A DNA stretch of 60,000 bases from Apostichopus japonicus. Taxonomy: Eukaryota > Echinodermata > Holothuroidea > Aspidochirotida > Stichopodidae. The position numbers and the translations under genes were made by a program. The DNA lies in assembly GCF_037975245.1 (NCBI RefSeq), contig NC_092563.1, forward strand, positions 28,609,960 to 28,669,959. The letters run 5' to 3'. The notes beneath the pieces were generated by a model. That model made no database searches, had not been told where the DNA came from, and worked only from the letters and a program-made list of their open reading frames with translations. This document shows, one piece after another, positions 48,427 through 60,000 of this stretch. How positions within the stretch are numbered: the first letter of the stretch is position 1; each line of letters opens with the position of its first letter.

Positions 48427-48905
48427 TAATAAAAAAATTACTTAGTGTGCCTTCTACGCGATCATCATTCTACGCAATAAAAAATTACTTAGTGTGCCTT
48501 CTACGCGATCATCAACATATGAATTTAAGCGTTTTGATTATACCGCTGCCACATTATGGAATAACTTACCCCAGGACATTTGCAATATTAATATAGACTT
48601 AACGCAATTCAAGAAATTGCTTAAAACACTGTTTTTCAGAGCTGCCAACACAGATTAATGTACTTATTTTATACTTGCTGTACATACTAAATTTAGGTGT
48701 TATTATTGTATTTTAGTCATATTTTTTCTATTTATTTTTCTATTATGTTTTATTATTTCTATTTTTCTATACAATCTTAACTTTTATATCCTTTTTAACT
48801 TTTTCTACTTTTAACAAATTTTTTATCTTTTGCTGTAAAGCGCTTTAGAGCAATTTTTTAATTGAATAAGGCGCTATATAAATCTTGTGTAATATAATAA
48901 TAATA
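48427..48905 (+). mobile_element. LINE 3' end with hairpin and (AAT)n tail
   Basis: The frame ending at TAA 48656-48658 reads FKRFDYTAATLWNNLPQDI and LTQFKKLLKTLFFRA, a typical ORF2 C-terminus of CR1/L2/Rex-like LINEs. The 3' UTR ends in a stem-loop-like aagcgctttagagca … aaggcgctatataaatc, then ataataataat, the usual 3' signature recognised by such elements' own reverse transcriptase. A 49-bp stretch (attacttagtgtgccttcta onward) is duplicated at the 5' side. The rest of ORF2 is missing. Confidence 0.82.
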
Positions 48906-49392
48906 ATCTATAATGAGGGTAGTCCTGCTCAGTGCAGAGCACTGCTTTCCAGAGGAGCCCTCAAAAGTAGTGCCGGTCACAATTTTCACATGGACTTCTA
49001 CTATTGAGTCTTTTGTGAATATGATTTATCGCCAAATTATGGTTCTATCAGGCTTCAAATTTGGCTGTTTTCCACATAGTATAATATACTGCAGTTGGTT
49101 TTCACATGTTTTTCTTTGTCTACATGAACAGGGTCGCAATATTCTTGGAGTTAATGACCAGAGGAGGTGAGATCAAGCCAACGAATCCCCGCCCTGATGT
49201 TGGACCCATGCAACAAGATCAAGACCCTGTTTATTACATGTTGGTACCATCACTAACATATGGAATATAGTTCTGATACAACACTGTTCTGTGGTCATTA
49301 CTATATAACTGGTTGATGGTGTACTGAGAAGAGTAATTGAGAACATCACAAGGCTGATAATGGATAAAAGTTTGGTTAAATGACAACCCAGC

Positions 49393-49735
49393 CACATGTG
49401 TTTAGATATAGTCTATCTAAGGGTGGGCACATGTAAAACCCAGTCACATGTGTTTGGATATAGTCTACCTAAGGGTGGGCACATGTACAACACAGCCTCA
49501 TGTGTTTAGATATAGTCTATCTAAGGGTGGGCACATGTAAAACCCAGTCACATGTGTTTAGATATAGTCTGCCTAAGGGTAGACATTGTACAACCCAGTC
49601 ACATGTGTTTAGATATAGTCTATCTAAGGGTGGGCACATGTAAAACCCAGTCACATGTGTTTAGATATAGTCTGCCTAAGGGTAGACATTGTACAACCCA
49701 GTCACATGTGTTTAGAAATAGTCTACCTAAGCTCT
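49393..49735. repeat. 52-bp tandem repeat, seven copies
   Basis: cacatgtgtttagatatagt starts at about 49393, 49445, 49497, 49549, 49599, 49651 and 49701. Units alternate between a gtgggcacatgtaaaaccca type and a gtagacattgtacaaccca type, so part of the array was copied as a two-unit block. Confidence 0.95.
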
Positions 49736-49799
49736 TGCAACTCTTGGATAGTAGAGTTATGTAATAAGAAGCAGCTTTAAAGGAATTTTTTAGTGGCAG

Positions 49800-49861
49800 T
49801 CTATTGGGTATATGGAAAAAACTCCCCCCCCGGCCCCCCCCCCCGGTTCCTACACCCTTGT
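49800..49861. mobile_element. hAT-type MITE right end (fragment)
   Basis: A C-rich run followed by ggttcctacacccttg closely copies the right terminus of the 9644-10005 element (ggttcctacgcccttg). The left part is missing or heavily deleted. Confidence 0.5.
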
Positions 49862-51463
49862 CTCAATCTACACTTGTAGTTAACCTAAAATATCACCTTA
49901 CCCGCATCAATCATAAGGAATGTGTGAAATAACATGGGCGTGTCATGATTTATTCATCGCCACAGTCCTAGTTCGGGGATTTTTCATACTATGATTCAAG
50001 AGAAGTGACTTTTTTAGGGGGCTGCAGGGACGCTATCATTCATAACAAGTTACATTGTAGCAAATTTCTGAAGTAAAGTAGCGATTTAGATGGAATTTTC
50101 GGACGAAGTTGCAAGTTAGTAATCTTTTGGAGAGTTAAAACGTTCCATAACTCCTTAACTGGATTTTCTTCATAATATGTTGTCCAGATGTTTGTTATTT
50201 GAGAAATGATTAGAATCACAGCTGTTCACAAAGTCTGTACACATTCCTGTGTTATGTATCAAGGCCAAGCTTAGAGTGAGATCTTCTGTATACCACTGGC
50301 ATAACAACTATGGTTGAATATACTCATAACTTTAAAGCTATTGTTTAGGCCTTTACCCACTTACATTTCTGGCTTTGTTTTTAGCATTGTTAAATTAACT
50401 GCCTTCAGTTATTCATTATTGCTCTATAATAGCAAAACTGAATGTCAAGATACATTCAGAACTAATTCAATATTAACTAGATGAGAACAATAACCTCTTG
50501 TAATTAGATTTGCTACTTGTCAAAATTGAACCACTTCAACCAGTCATTTTTCCTCAACAAGAGTTTTTCCTTCTGGCATCAGATATGAATGCGATAGACA
50601 CCCACGCATAGTAATAATATTGAAAGCGATAGTGTATCTGGTTCTCGAATGATGAAGTTTTACTTTCGCCTGGATGTTAAGAGTTTTAAATGAGGAAACT
50701 AAAAATCCTTTCGTCATTGGATGTGATTCACTGGAGTGGACAAACACTCCTCAGATATTGGTCTCTGAAGCGTTGCTGGCAGGATATTTCCTGCTAATGA
50801 CTGGATAGTGAAATTGTAAGGCTAGCAGGTCTAATGTTATGGTTTGTTAGCGTCAGGCTCTGGCTTATGTTATTGATCTAGGTACTTGCAGTTACGTATA
50901 AACAAGAGAAAACATTTCTGTTCCTTCCTAGATCGTACTTCAGTTACAGTTGTATGCTGTGTTGTATTGCATTGCTCAGTTTTGTACAGGATGCCTATGT
51001 TATTACTACCATCATCACTTACTAAAATGTCATTGAAGAGAGAAGCTTTCGATAAACTATTTGCCCTGTCGTATCAAATTCAAGAGTATTCTCTTCTTGT
51101 GATCACTGAAGTTGTTCAAAGGTTTCAAGCAATTTATCTTGCTCTCTATTTCAAATGACTTCGACGTTTCTCTTCTTTACTTAAAGGGTAAGGTTTTGAG
51201 GGTGGGGGGGGGGTGGCTGTATGGAAATAGGGGTGGTTGGTGTGGGATGTGTGGATAAGGGTGGAATATCACTTAATTTTCAAGTACACCACTGCTTCAC
51301 GATATAAAAGGTTTATTCACAGTTGAAGTTAAAATACTGAATTTGGTGGGAGGTGTAACGTGACGTTTAATGTGTACTGTCACACCCAGTACTGTCGTAT
51401 CTAGTCCACTTGTGTGTGTGGGTATATGTTTGTATGTATGTATGAATATATATATTTATACAT
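49862..51463. other. No gene recognised
   Basis: A 90-codon + strand frame at 50886-51158 has no family features. G-rich runs occur near 51200-51215. Confidence 0.4.
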
Positions 51464-51590
51464 AATTGAAATTGTAGTGAGTTGAAAAATCCAGACCAGT
51501 GAAAAACTTCCAGCCTCCACCAGGGCCTCTCGCTTTATATGCGAACATCCTAACCACTACACTATGGAAGCTGATTGTATGTCCAGCGGT
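51464..51590 (-). mobile_element. tRNA-derived SINE, family E, copy 1 (B box deleted)
   Basis: On the - strand a very tRNA-like head contains the A box TAGTGTAGTGGTTA (forward 51551-51564) followed by ggatgttcgc. The B-box segment is missing compared with the copy at 51811-51905 (ctccaccagggcctc versus ctccaccgggattcgaaccc). The body (gaaaaacttccagcctccac, tgagttgaaaaatccag) is shared. Confidence 0.8.
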
Positions 51591-51810
51591 TCGAAACCGG
51601 TAAAGGAAGGTCGTAATTCCACTGTAGGCGTTTGTCACCTGTATCCAACAATACTAGTTCTGTTTTGGTGACATATTTGCCTTACTTTAGAGATCAAACA
51701 TGATGCTAACCAACTCGAAATCATTTGTGATTCCTAAGGCTGGATCTCGAAAGAGATACTTTGAACAGGCTTTGTTAATGAAATGGAGGTAAAAATGAAA
51801 ATATATATAT

Positions 51811-51905
51811 AATTGAAATCGTAATGAGTTGGAAAATCCAGAACAGTGAAAGAACTTCCAGCCTCCACCGGGATTCGAACCCGGGCCTCCTGCGTGTCAT
51901 GATTT
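51811..51905 (-). mobile_element. tRNA-derived SINE, family E, copy 2 (A box lost)
   Basis: On the - strand it carries an intact B box GGTTCGAATC (forward 51872-51881) and the same body as copy 1 (gaacttccagcctccac, gagttggaaaatccag). It breaks off before the A box at about 51902. The two neighbouring copies are complementary fragments of one SINE type in the same orientation. Confidence 0.8.
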
Positions 51906-54169
51906 TTCAATTGTACCAAGAGTTACCTCCTTTATTTAATTGATTATTTCCTGTGTAATATACAACATTTCACAGATATATATTCAATGTCTGACTATTT
52001 CTCTTCGGCTCCACATCTCTCGACATATTTGCTTCTCCAACTTTGTAATCAGATGGTTAATTCGTCTGAATGAATATATGGTTGACTGTGTGTCGAGATG
52101 AATGTCCAGCCACGCCAAACCAGCATCCAACAGGAGACACCATCTCTTATACCTTAAAGTAATGGCAAGAAACTGGCCACACATTTATTCTATATGTAGC
52201 CCATCTTCAGAGTATTATATAAGTCTATGTAACATACCCCCTCCTGATTAACTCCAGTATCTCAGTGTAAATATCTATGTACATACCAGTGACGGTTACA
52301 AATATCTTGCAATGACACCTTGCAGAACAGTGACTACACCTAAGCTTTGTTTTTTTCTTTACTACTTCCATGTAGTCTTCATAATTGTTCTGTTAATATG
52401 CTAATTAGTCTCCTTCAATCTTTGCATATGTCATGCTGTTTACATATGGTTGAACTGAAATTATAATTTGAAACTAAACAATGACCAATTGAGTTACTCT
52501 GAAGAAACTTTCAACATGTCGCAATGGGTGTGTGCATTCTAACCTTGAATATAGAGAGATGTATTGTTTTTACCAGTACATGTCAGGAAGGCACGGTTGC
52601 AACCAAAAGTTAGGTACACTGTGGGTTCTAGGCAGGCCCAAATATTTGTAAGCGGAATATTGTTGACATTTTGCAACTGCTACACATTTCTTTTCCCAAT
52701 TTTTATACACTTAGTGTATTTTTTAATTCCTGAATTGAATGTAATCGTGCCATTCCTGTGACCCTTTTGAAAGTATAGAATTACAAAAAAAAGTGGAAAA
52801 ACACTTGGTCTTACTTATATACACAAAAAATAAGAGAGGGCAATGAGAGTTTGCATGATCACAATTTATTATTTCAATCACTTAATTACCAGAGAAACTA
52901 GATGAGAATAGTATCAATATGGACTTGATATCTTACACAAGGTTTCTAATGCTTTTGTCCAGTTTATAAAAAAAAGAATTAAACACAATGGTACAAAAGT
53001 TTAAAATTACTTACACCAAATTTTGGTGATAGTTCCAAACAACCTTCTGTCTTAGGTACTAAGTTGAAACAATATAAATGAAATATTTGAATTAAAATGA
53101 GTTAAACCCCACAGTCCAACGAACAGAGCATCTTTGCACTATGTATGTACATAAATACACATAAAGATGTTCCGTTTGTACCGAGCAGGAACTTTTGAGC
53201 TGTTGTGAGATAAGAAATATTCAATCAAAACTGAGCAGTCTGAGCATACCGTTCAACCAATAACTAAGAGAGTTATGTAGTTTATAAGTATGAGACTTTT
53301 CTGTAAGTAGCTTATCATGAACAGAATCAAATACAGACAAAAAGTGTGTCCCACAAACTTGAGGAAATGAAATCTAGTTCATGTGTATAATCAAACCATT
53401 GTCAAAGATATCAGCTTCAAGGTTCCTGTTTCAACGTTGGAAGGACTAAAGAAACAAAGAAATGCTTACTCAGCCTGCATTGTTCTTCTGCACCGTTCAA
53501 TATGCAACATATAATGTATGCAGATGTATGCAGATATACACAATATATAATGCAGCATACAGGGACACCATGGTTCCTTTATCAGTCACAAAAAAAGCCA
53601 CACCTTCAGGAGAAATTGCATCCAATGCACATACCCATCACAGGTCTAAATATCCTCATTTTAGGTTTGTGCTCAACAGTATCTTGAGAAGGTGGTGGGT
53701 ACCTTTCGTTAGGCCTTTCATTTTTTATAAAAGCACAGTTCCTACAGACGAACATTGTATGAAACGGTTACTACCGTAGATTAATTGTGGCTGTGGTATA
53801 TATGCATTCCAAAACATGATGAAAAAATATGGTAACCAATCTTGAAAGGCATGTTAAGTTTGAAAATAATTTCATTTGTTTTTCAATGCATGAGATCATC
53901 ATTCAGTCACTCCTCCCGTCTTAAACACCTTTCTCTTTCTCACACATCAAACATAGGTAAAGGTCGTGAAATGATTATCTCCATACATTAATTGTTTATG
54001 GAATGAAACTGAAACTTGATACAAAAAAAAAAGAAGCTAAAAAACAAAATCTGTACAATAGGCTTAAAAGATTACATTTTTACAAAACTGTTGATTTACA
54101 AACAGAGCACCGTGAATCACAACATTTAATACCATGGTTTGCTGGAACAGATACAGCTAAAGTTAAATG

Positions 54170-54170
54170 A

Positions 54171-54196
<26 letters not shown>
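54170..54196. repeat. (TA)n microsatellite
   Basis: About 13 pure TA units. Confidence 0.95.
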
Positions 54197-54201
<5 letters not shown>

Positions 54202-56754
54202 GTTGAATAAGACAGCCCTCCCTCTTTACACCCACACCGACCCCCCTTTCCCCCAGGACATGGTCAAAATAACACCCAGTAGACTTTTTGCAACTTTCCT
54301 TTGACTTATAACTTTTAAAACAGTCTCTATAACCTGCTTTTCTGTTGTAGAAACTGAGTTTTAATTATCTTTGTTACACTCCTTGTGAAGCAATTGATTA
54401 GTCATTAATGAACTTGGAAAAACAATAAGTCATAAAAAAAATAACAAAACAGTCATTCTGACTTCCATCTTTGTTAAATTAATGCTTGAGAGTTTTAAAT
54501 GCCAGAACAAACATATATATGTCAACTGATCTTCCTGCAATTGCAATACACACAGATTCAAGTTTAATCCCCAAAAAACGTAGTAATGACGGAAAACTTG
54601 AAAAAGCAATTTCAAAGGTTCTTCTCTCTAAATCTACTGTAAAGCCTTTTTGAAAGTCGTCTACTGGAAGAAAAAAAATGTTCATAGGAGAGCCAAACCA
54701 GAAATAAGGAAACTGGGTAGGAATGTTGCGATTGCTAGCAGACCCCGCGTTGGGAGAAGTGGTGACCCACCTTTGAACTTGCATGCAAGTTTGGAGGAGA
54801 AAAGAACTGACTTGTTCATTTGCCAAGTTGGCCATATAATACCAAACGGTTAGGTTGATTATAAAGTAAACAATTTCTTCAAATCTTGGCATTATAACTC
54901 TCACATTCTGCCAATGACTTCTTCCTGTTTTCATTCAACTCTGACACTTTTCATTCTTCCTTGTAAACATATAGAATAGTGGTTTGGTGATAAGGGAATT
55001 CCCTTAGATATATGAAACTCATTTTTGTGTTACAAACTGTGCATATGTTGTTAACAAAATTACAGAAAGTGAAAAACTTTTCTACTTGTACTGCTTGTTC
55101 ATTATGAAAAAGATATGGCTCCTATCATGTGAATTAACTTAATCTAATTCATGCAGTGAAATACCACAGGCAGTGGTGTAAACACCAGTTCACTGGAAAG
55201 GCCGTTTAAACAAACACTACATATGAAGTGCAAATCAACTCATCTTTGCAAGATGCCAAAAAGATTCTATTTGCATTGCTTACTCATTGAAGATATATGT
55301 GACCTCACTTCCTAATTCATAACGAGCATGATTTAAAGATTCTGCATTCCAGTCTAAGAGATCAGCCCTAATAGCAAATACAACACAAGTGGCTCATATC
55401 AGCATTGGATTTGACCTCAACAAAAACTGCTGATTATAAGAATTCTTCAAACTTCCCATGCAAAGTAAGATTTCTACTTGCAAACATTGTGAAGTTTGAA
55501 CTGATAGAATTGATAACACCTTCCAACACTATTACTGTAAAGCATTGTAAATAAATCAAACAAGCACAATCAAATGATTTCAATGTCTAACACATGTCAT
55601 TTTCAATACTAAGGAAACAAGGGAGGGGGGGGGGGGGAGCTTAATAGATTCAAAGGCACATTTTTTTCACACAAAAAAAGAGTTGGAAGTTCATGTTCTG
55701 TATATTTGTTCTTCATCTTTGAGCTATATAGGTTTGGTTTTTATAGTAGACAGGAGTGAAACAAGAACTCAGAATGGTGGATGATAAGAATGGTTTCAGT
55801 ACGAGCTTAAAGCTATCACACATTGAGTCATAGAGTGGTGCCATACGAAGCTTACGTTGGTTATTTGGAGCAAAATGTTTTACCAAACCACACTCATACA
55901 GCAATATGTAATGGCACAAACAGATTACACTTACTGTACAATGTACCCACATAGCTAGATCTGGTTATTCAGAGACCTGCATACACTGCTAACTTTAATA
56001 ACCATTCCAAACACCAGTTACGATGGCTACTGGCAGTAATGAGAGTGAAAGTGTTACCAGAAGGAAATGATTAAACTGTACAGGTAAGTGTTCCATATGA
56101 CTAGAACAAACCATTGATAAACCCACAAACAGGAAGAGAAAGAGAAAATGGAGGCACATAGCTGACGAGAATCTAACTAACTAGAATCAACTACAAAACA
56201 ATGGTGTCTTGCTGATTGCCATGTAAGGTATGGGAAACCCTTTGAGTGCATAACTTGCTTAATTAGTACATAAAAAAGGAGTGATAACAAAAGTACTGTA
56301 TGTCTCGAATTACAACACTTTGATCATTACAGCAACTAATCAGATTTGTGAATTCAGTCATCAAAAAATTGTTCAACTTTTTCAGAAATTTGAGTACTTT
56401 AAAAAAAAAAAAAAACTTTTATATGCAAAATGATGATCAGACAAAATGACAATTTGGAGTAAAATGATATTTAGATACTTTTGATGACTTATCAAAGGTA
56501 AAGTAATAAAGTCTCAAGTGATATAAAGAGTGAAGGTACAACTCTATGATACCATTACTACACCAATCTTCCTTTAAACTCCTGTGATCTTCATCCACAA
56601 ATGATTCAGGAAAAAACAAAAGAGAATGTAGCAGCAACTTTAATGACATTCTGCCTTTAATGACATTTTTTTTTAAGACTCTTAAGAAGGAAGGAACATC
56701 AGACCATAGTTTGACTTTTTTTGCTATTTATGTAACGCTTAGTGTACATACACA

Positions 56755-56912
56755 CTGCAGTAAAGCACTTATTTTGTCCATTACAGTACAGTGCATTAAA
56801 GCATTGTAGTACAGCATTACTTACAGTCCAAGCACAAGTGTACGTTTACATAATGGTTACATTTGTCCATTACAGAACAGCATTGCAGTACAGTGCATTA
56901 CAGTACAGCACT
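56755..56912. repeat. Degenerate short repeat of (G)CATTACAGTACAG type
   Basis: Variants of cattacagtacagtgcatta recur five to six times, for example near 56781, 56811 and 56881. It appears to be a decayed low-complexity tandem array. Confidence 0.6.
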
Positions 56913-58934
56913 TGAACTTGTTTAGTGAAGAGAGTGAACTAACATGGGATGACAATTGGGACATTCAGGTCTATAAAGAACCAGCCATTTTCTGTTTGTA
57001 CAATTTACACTGCGATGGCTTTATACATAAAAGTAATGTTTTGCTAAACCACCGCATAAAGTTTGATCAGGTACGGTACACAAGAATAAAAGCTACTGCA
57101 GGTAGAAACCTGTAAATGTATAGTAAATGGCAAGTTCTGCAGGAAGTAATATCACGTAATAGTTTCTTTAAACTACTAGCTCTATATACCCTGCTCTATA
57201 CAGTATCATTACATGTTATGTATATACGGAATATATGTGTGTAGGCTTATATTTAATTTAAACAATTATTACTACACCAACTGTGTTCATTTGAACTTGA
57301 CATGCATAGCAACTAAACATTTTGTGTATATATATAGTATATATGTTGTACAAATTTTACATTGGCTGATTCTTAATGAGCTAGGGCAGATCACTTGTAA
57401 GAATATTAACAGCTGTCGCAGACATACAAAACGTTTGTTACACTGAATCTGGAGATGTATGTAAAGATTAATTTATGCAAAGATACTTTCTGCCACAGAG
57501 TACATTTCCTGTTAATTATTGTTGTCATGGTAATGCACCTGATTACTGAGGGACAAAACCAGACCTCTTGAAAACTATCTCTGTATCTAGTTCTTAAAGG
57601 TGATCAGCATTGCCCCCAAATAGTACCTCGCTAAAATTTGCGAAAACGTTTTCAAAAGTACTTTTCCTGGTGGTTGCGAATTTCCAGATTATTTCCAGAC
57701 ATCAAGAAACTGTGTATTTATTGAAAACTAGACAATTATTCAACCTACTTTGAAAGTGGTGGTAAAAGGCTTGCTGAAGTCCGAGCATGCGTGACCATTA
57801 TTTGATTTTCAAGCATATTTGGCATCAATACTGATGACATTTGACCTTTAAAGCTAGGCACATGTAAAAGAGATAACATGTTTTAAGTGATATATAAATC
57901 TATAAAACAGACTTTTATCATTTGTAACACAACCAGACCTGTATAAAAATAATTTCACTTTTAGCGTTCGACTGTTCACGTAGTTTAGCTTCTCAGCGTG
58001 AGAGGAATTGTATTAATATCGTACTGCATGAATCTGTTGTATACTTCCTCTAGCTACACGTGCTAAGAGGTACACATTATACAATACCATATGTTTTATT
58101 ACAACTGTCTATAACAATCAACAACAAAATTTCATCTCGGCTTAACAGGGAACTATTATTAGATAATTAGATACGGAAACCAGTAGAGAAAGGAATATAA
58201 AGAATGAAAAATTTCATCTTTGATGTTGTTAGTAAATTTTGTCACAAAGGGCATTCTTAACTCCATGCCCATTATATTTTGCCTATTATAATTGAAAACA
58301 TGCTTCAGATAGTACTGGCACCACTTCTCCTTCCCCTCCTCACCCCTCCCCCAACCTTATGTAACTCCTCTTTCATCTTCCAGACACAGAGTTATTTAAG
58401 AATATAATGTACTCAAAATCCATACATAATTCCCGTCTCTTGGTATGAAAATATTCTCATAACGTCATCAATCATATCTATTTTTAATAACTTCTCGTTC
58501 TAATAAGATACAGTAAACAATTAGCCTCATACAAAATTTCACTACTGAGTACAAAAAGGTTTGGTGGAATAACAGTGAATTAAATAACAACTAAAAAATG
58601 CATGTAACTTTTCTAAAACGGCACTCTTTAAAAAGAATGGAAAAAAAATTGTTTAGTACTTAACATGTGAAAGTAGCATCATGTACTATAATAGTGGTTA
58701 AGGCACTTGAGATTATAGGTCCTGTTGACGGAATGTGCTTTGCTTGTCTCATTAAATGAAATAAGTACCAATTATCATATCAAAAATAACAGTTAAAATA
58801 CCCTTTAAGCATTTGGATTAACGTTGGAAGCACAGGTTGCTTAATTCTCATATACTGAAAGTTAATTTGGATTAGAAAATATAAAAATCATTAAAAAAAA
58901 ATTGCAAAAAGAATATGATGCTAGTACAAAAAGA

Positions 58935-60000
58935 TTAGTATTGATTTTCTAAAATATACTTTCGGATTTTTTCAGGCACTGGTAGGTCAGCGACATAATG
59001 TCGTGGAAATGTTTCTCGGATGACAAATCGGCACAGATGTTGAAGCGATTTCATCTCTGTAAACCTGGAAACAGGACACGTTAGTCTCGCTGGGAATGTC
59101 TGAGTACCATTGATGTTTTGCATAAAACTGTACACTCCATTTTGCGATTCTCGCACAGCATCTTCGATCAAGTCCACCACAGACATGTAACCTTGAGAGT
59201 CATTTATGCTAAATAGGCCCCCGATGTATTCAAACCGTGTGTGAACTGGCCTTCCATTAGAGTTGAAACTTAACGAAAGAAGATAACGCTCATCAGAACT
59301 ATCTCGAACAAGGAAGTAACCGTCTGGCAAACCTCTCAGTTTTGCTTCTGCCTGTTCCTGGGTGAGTGGCCCCCAATACCAAGGCTGTTGTGGCAACTTT
59401 CGTAACTCACCGGGAAGGCCATACTCCACTACGTGGGACGGCTTCTCATCAATGCTTTCGTAAGCTCCAGATTCCCTGTTTCCGTGCAACAACTTTACAG
59501 CCCTGATGGAAGGAAAAGTGCGACCTTCATTACTAGTGGGCTGCCTCGCTGGTGGTTGAGGGGGAATATGTTCGTTTTCATTGTTCGATTTATTGATTGG
59601 CTCTCCTCTCAGTTCGAAGGGTTTGGGGGGACGTGCAGGTGGTCTGTCTTCAGGTCGTTTTTCATTAGAAACGGGTAATTGACCCCTCCCATCGCAACTA
59701 TCAAATGCTTTGTGGCTGGGGTAACTGCTAAACCCTCCTGAGGAAGTACTTTGCAACTCCAGAGCAGATTCATAACAAGAATTGGATTCTGTAGAAATAC
59801 CTTGTTCTGTCACATAGTCAGGTTCATTATCCCCTGAAGTTGTGTCCTTATCACTGTTAACCCCTCGTTTTGGAGCATTCAAGTAGCCAATTGGAGCAGC
59901 AGAAAACTGGTGATTATCTAGATTACTTGGCGGGCCTTCATTTTGCGGTACACTGTGTTCATATCCCTCATCATCGCCATCTTTTTTCGTTTGCGATTTA
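58935..60000 (-). CDS. SOCS6: SOCS6/7-type suppressor of cytokine signalling, 5' partial
   Basis: The frame is open from the right edge to a TAA stop at 58935-58937 (about 354 codons visible). The TTG at 59882 is internal, since codons upstream (QNEGPPSNLDNHQFSAAPIG) continue without a stop. A polar N-terminal region carries a proline-rich SH3-type motif (RPPARPPKP, about 59645-59619). An SH2 domain (about 59381-59080) starts QPWYWGPLTQEQAEAKL and has the phosphotyrosine-binding Arg in YFLVRDSSDERYLLSLSF. A C-terminal SOCS box (about 59060-58943) has the Elongin BC-box SLQHLCRFVIR and a Cullin5-box LPVP. SOCS6/7 proteins link phosphotyrosine targets, such as receptor tyrosine kinases and insulin-receptor signalling components, to a CUL5 ubiquitin ligase. 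The early end (KYILENQY) resembles SOCS6 more than SOCS7, but invertebrates usually have one SOCS6/7 gene. No introns are visible in this part. Confidence 0.95.
   Translation of the reverse strand, partial: KSQTKKDGDDEGYEHSVPQNEGPPSNLDNHQFSAAPIGYLNAPKRGVNSDKDTTSGDNEPDYVTEQGISTESNSCYESALELQSTSSGGFSSYPSHKAFDSCDGRGQLPVSNEKRPEDRPPARPPKPFELRGEPINKSNNENEHIPPQPPARQPTSNEGRTFPSIRAVKLLHGNRESGAYESIDEKPSHVVEYGLPGELRKLPQQPWYWGPLTQEQAEAKLRGLPDGYFLVRDSSDERYLLSLSFNSNGRPVHTRFEYIGGLFSINDSQGYMSVVDLIEDAVRESQNGVYSFMQNINGTQTFPARLTCPVSRFTEMKSLQHLCRFVIRETFPRHYVADLPVPEKIRKYILENQY

Larger units (their letters stand above)
51906..58934. other. Long region without a recognised gene; includes the SOCS6/7 3' UTR
   Basis: The - strand side next to 58935 must be the 3' UTR of the SOCS6/7 gene; its extent is unknown (a candidate AATAAA, - strand, lies at 58095-58100). 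A 151-codon - strand frame at 54479-54934 is unusually long for this AT-rich DNA but matches no family I know. Poly-G at about 55625-55638 and a dense run of cattacagtacag-like motifs at about 56760-56910 are the other features. Confidence 0.4.

Noticed and set aside
49393-49735. CRISPR-like regular repeats
   Set aside because: Units are contiguous 50-52-bp tandem copies with no distinct spacers, in an animal genome.
51850-51905. Possible tRNA gene (B box GGTTCGAATC)
   Set aside because: No full cloverleaf and no A box; the shared body with 51464-51590 identifies a SINE.
59433-59678. 81-codon + strand frame
   Set aside because: Antisense shadow of the SOCS6/7 coding sequence.

Overview
This is an animal (eukaryotic) genomic window. 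It is AT-rich, most of it is intron or intergenic DNA, coding sequence sits in short exons with GT/AG borders, and mobile and tandem repeats are dense. Conserved proteins (COQ9, a class I-type glucose transporter, a SOCS6/7 adaptor), CR1/L2-like LINE remnants, tRNA-derived SINEs and hAT-type MITEs point to a marine invertebrate. An echinoderm or other ambulacrarian is my best guess, but that is inference; no species-diagnostic sequence was recognised.

Layout: (1) 1-4096, + strand: the last three visible exons of a parallel beta-helix (pectate-lyase-like) protein, possibly SHCBP1-like, with a candidate poly(A) signal near 4690. (2) About 4.7-23.3 kb: a long stretch with no recognised gene. It holds a tandem triplication of about 350 bp, hAT-type MITEs with flanking 8-bp duplications, a foldback-like element, tRNA-derived SINEs, head-to-tail poly(A)-linked repeats, TA arrays and a LINE 3' end. 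(3) About 23.3-32.1 kb, + strand: COQ9, the coenzyme Q biosynthesis protein. Three exons are certain (26804-27073, 27994-28186, 30435-30590), a fourth is likely (31923-31970), and the first and last exons are proposals. Its introns carry a broken CR1/L2-like LINE, a 36-bp minisatellite of about 18 units and two SINEs. (4) 32-52 kb: mainly repeats, with one clear exon of a GLUT/SLC2A sugar transporter on the - strand (37592-37784) whose partner exons I could not find by eye. Here lie five large minisatellites, a dispersed repeat rich in AGGTCA direct repeats, two well-formed hAT MITEs, SINEs and a LINE 3' end with a hairpin/microsatellite tail. (5) 58935-60000, - strand: the C-terminal part of a SOCS6/7-type suppressor of cytokine signalling (proline-rich region, SH2, SOCS box), open through the right edge of the window.

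The genes show no operon-like relation. They are independent loci for a beta-helix adaptor, a mitochondrial lipid-binding protein, a sugar transporter and an E3-ligase adaptor. I found no rRNA, functional tRNA, CRISPR array or obviously new multi-gene system. The points most worth following up are the isolated GLUT exon, the unusual COQ9 C-terminus, the AGGTCA arrays in a repeat family and the family of related hAT MITEs. All domain and splice calls were made by reading the sequence; no database search was run.
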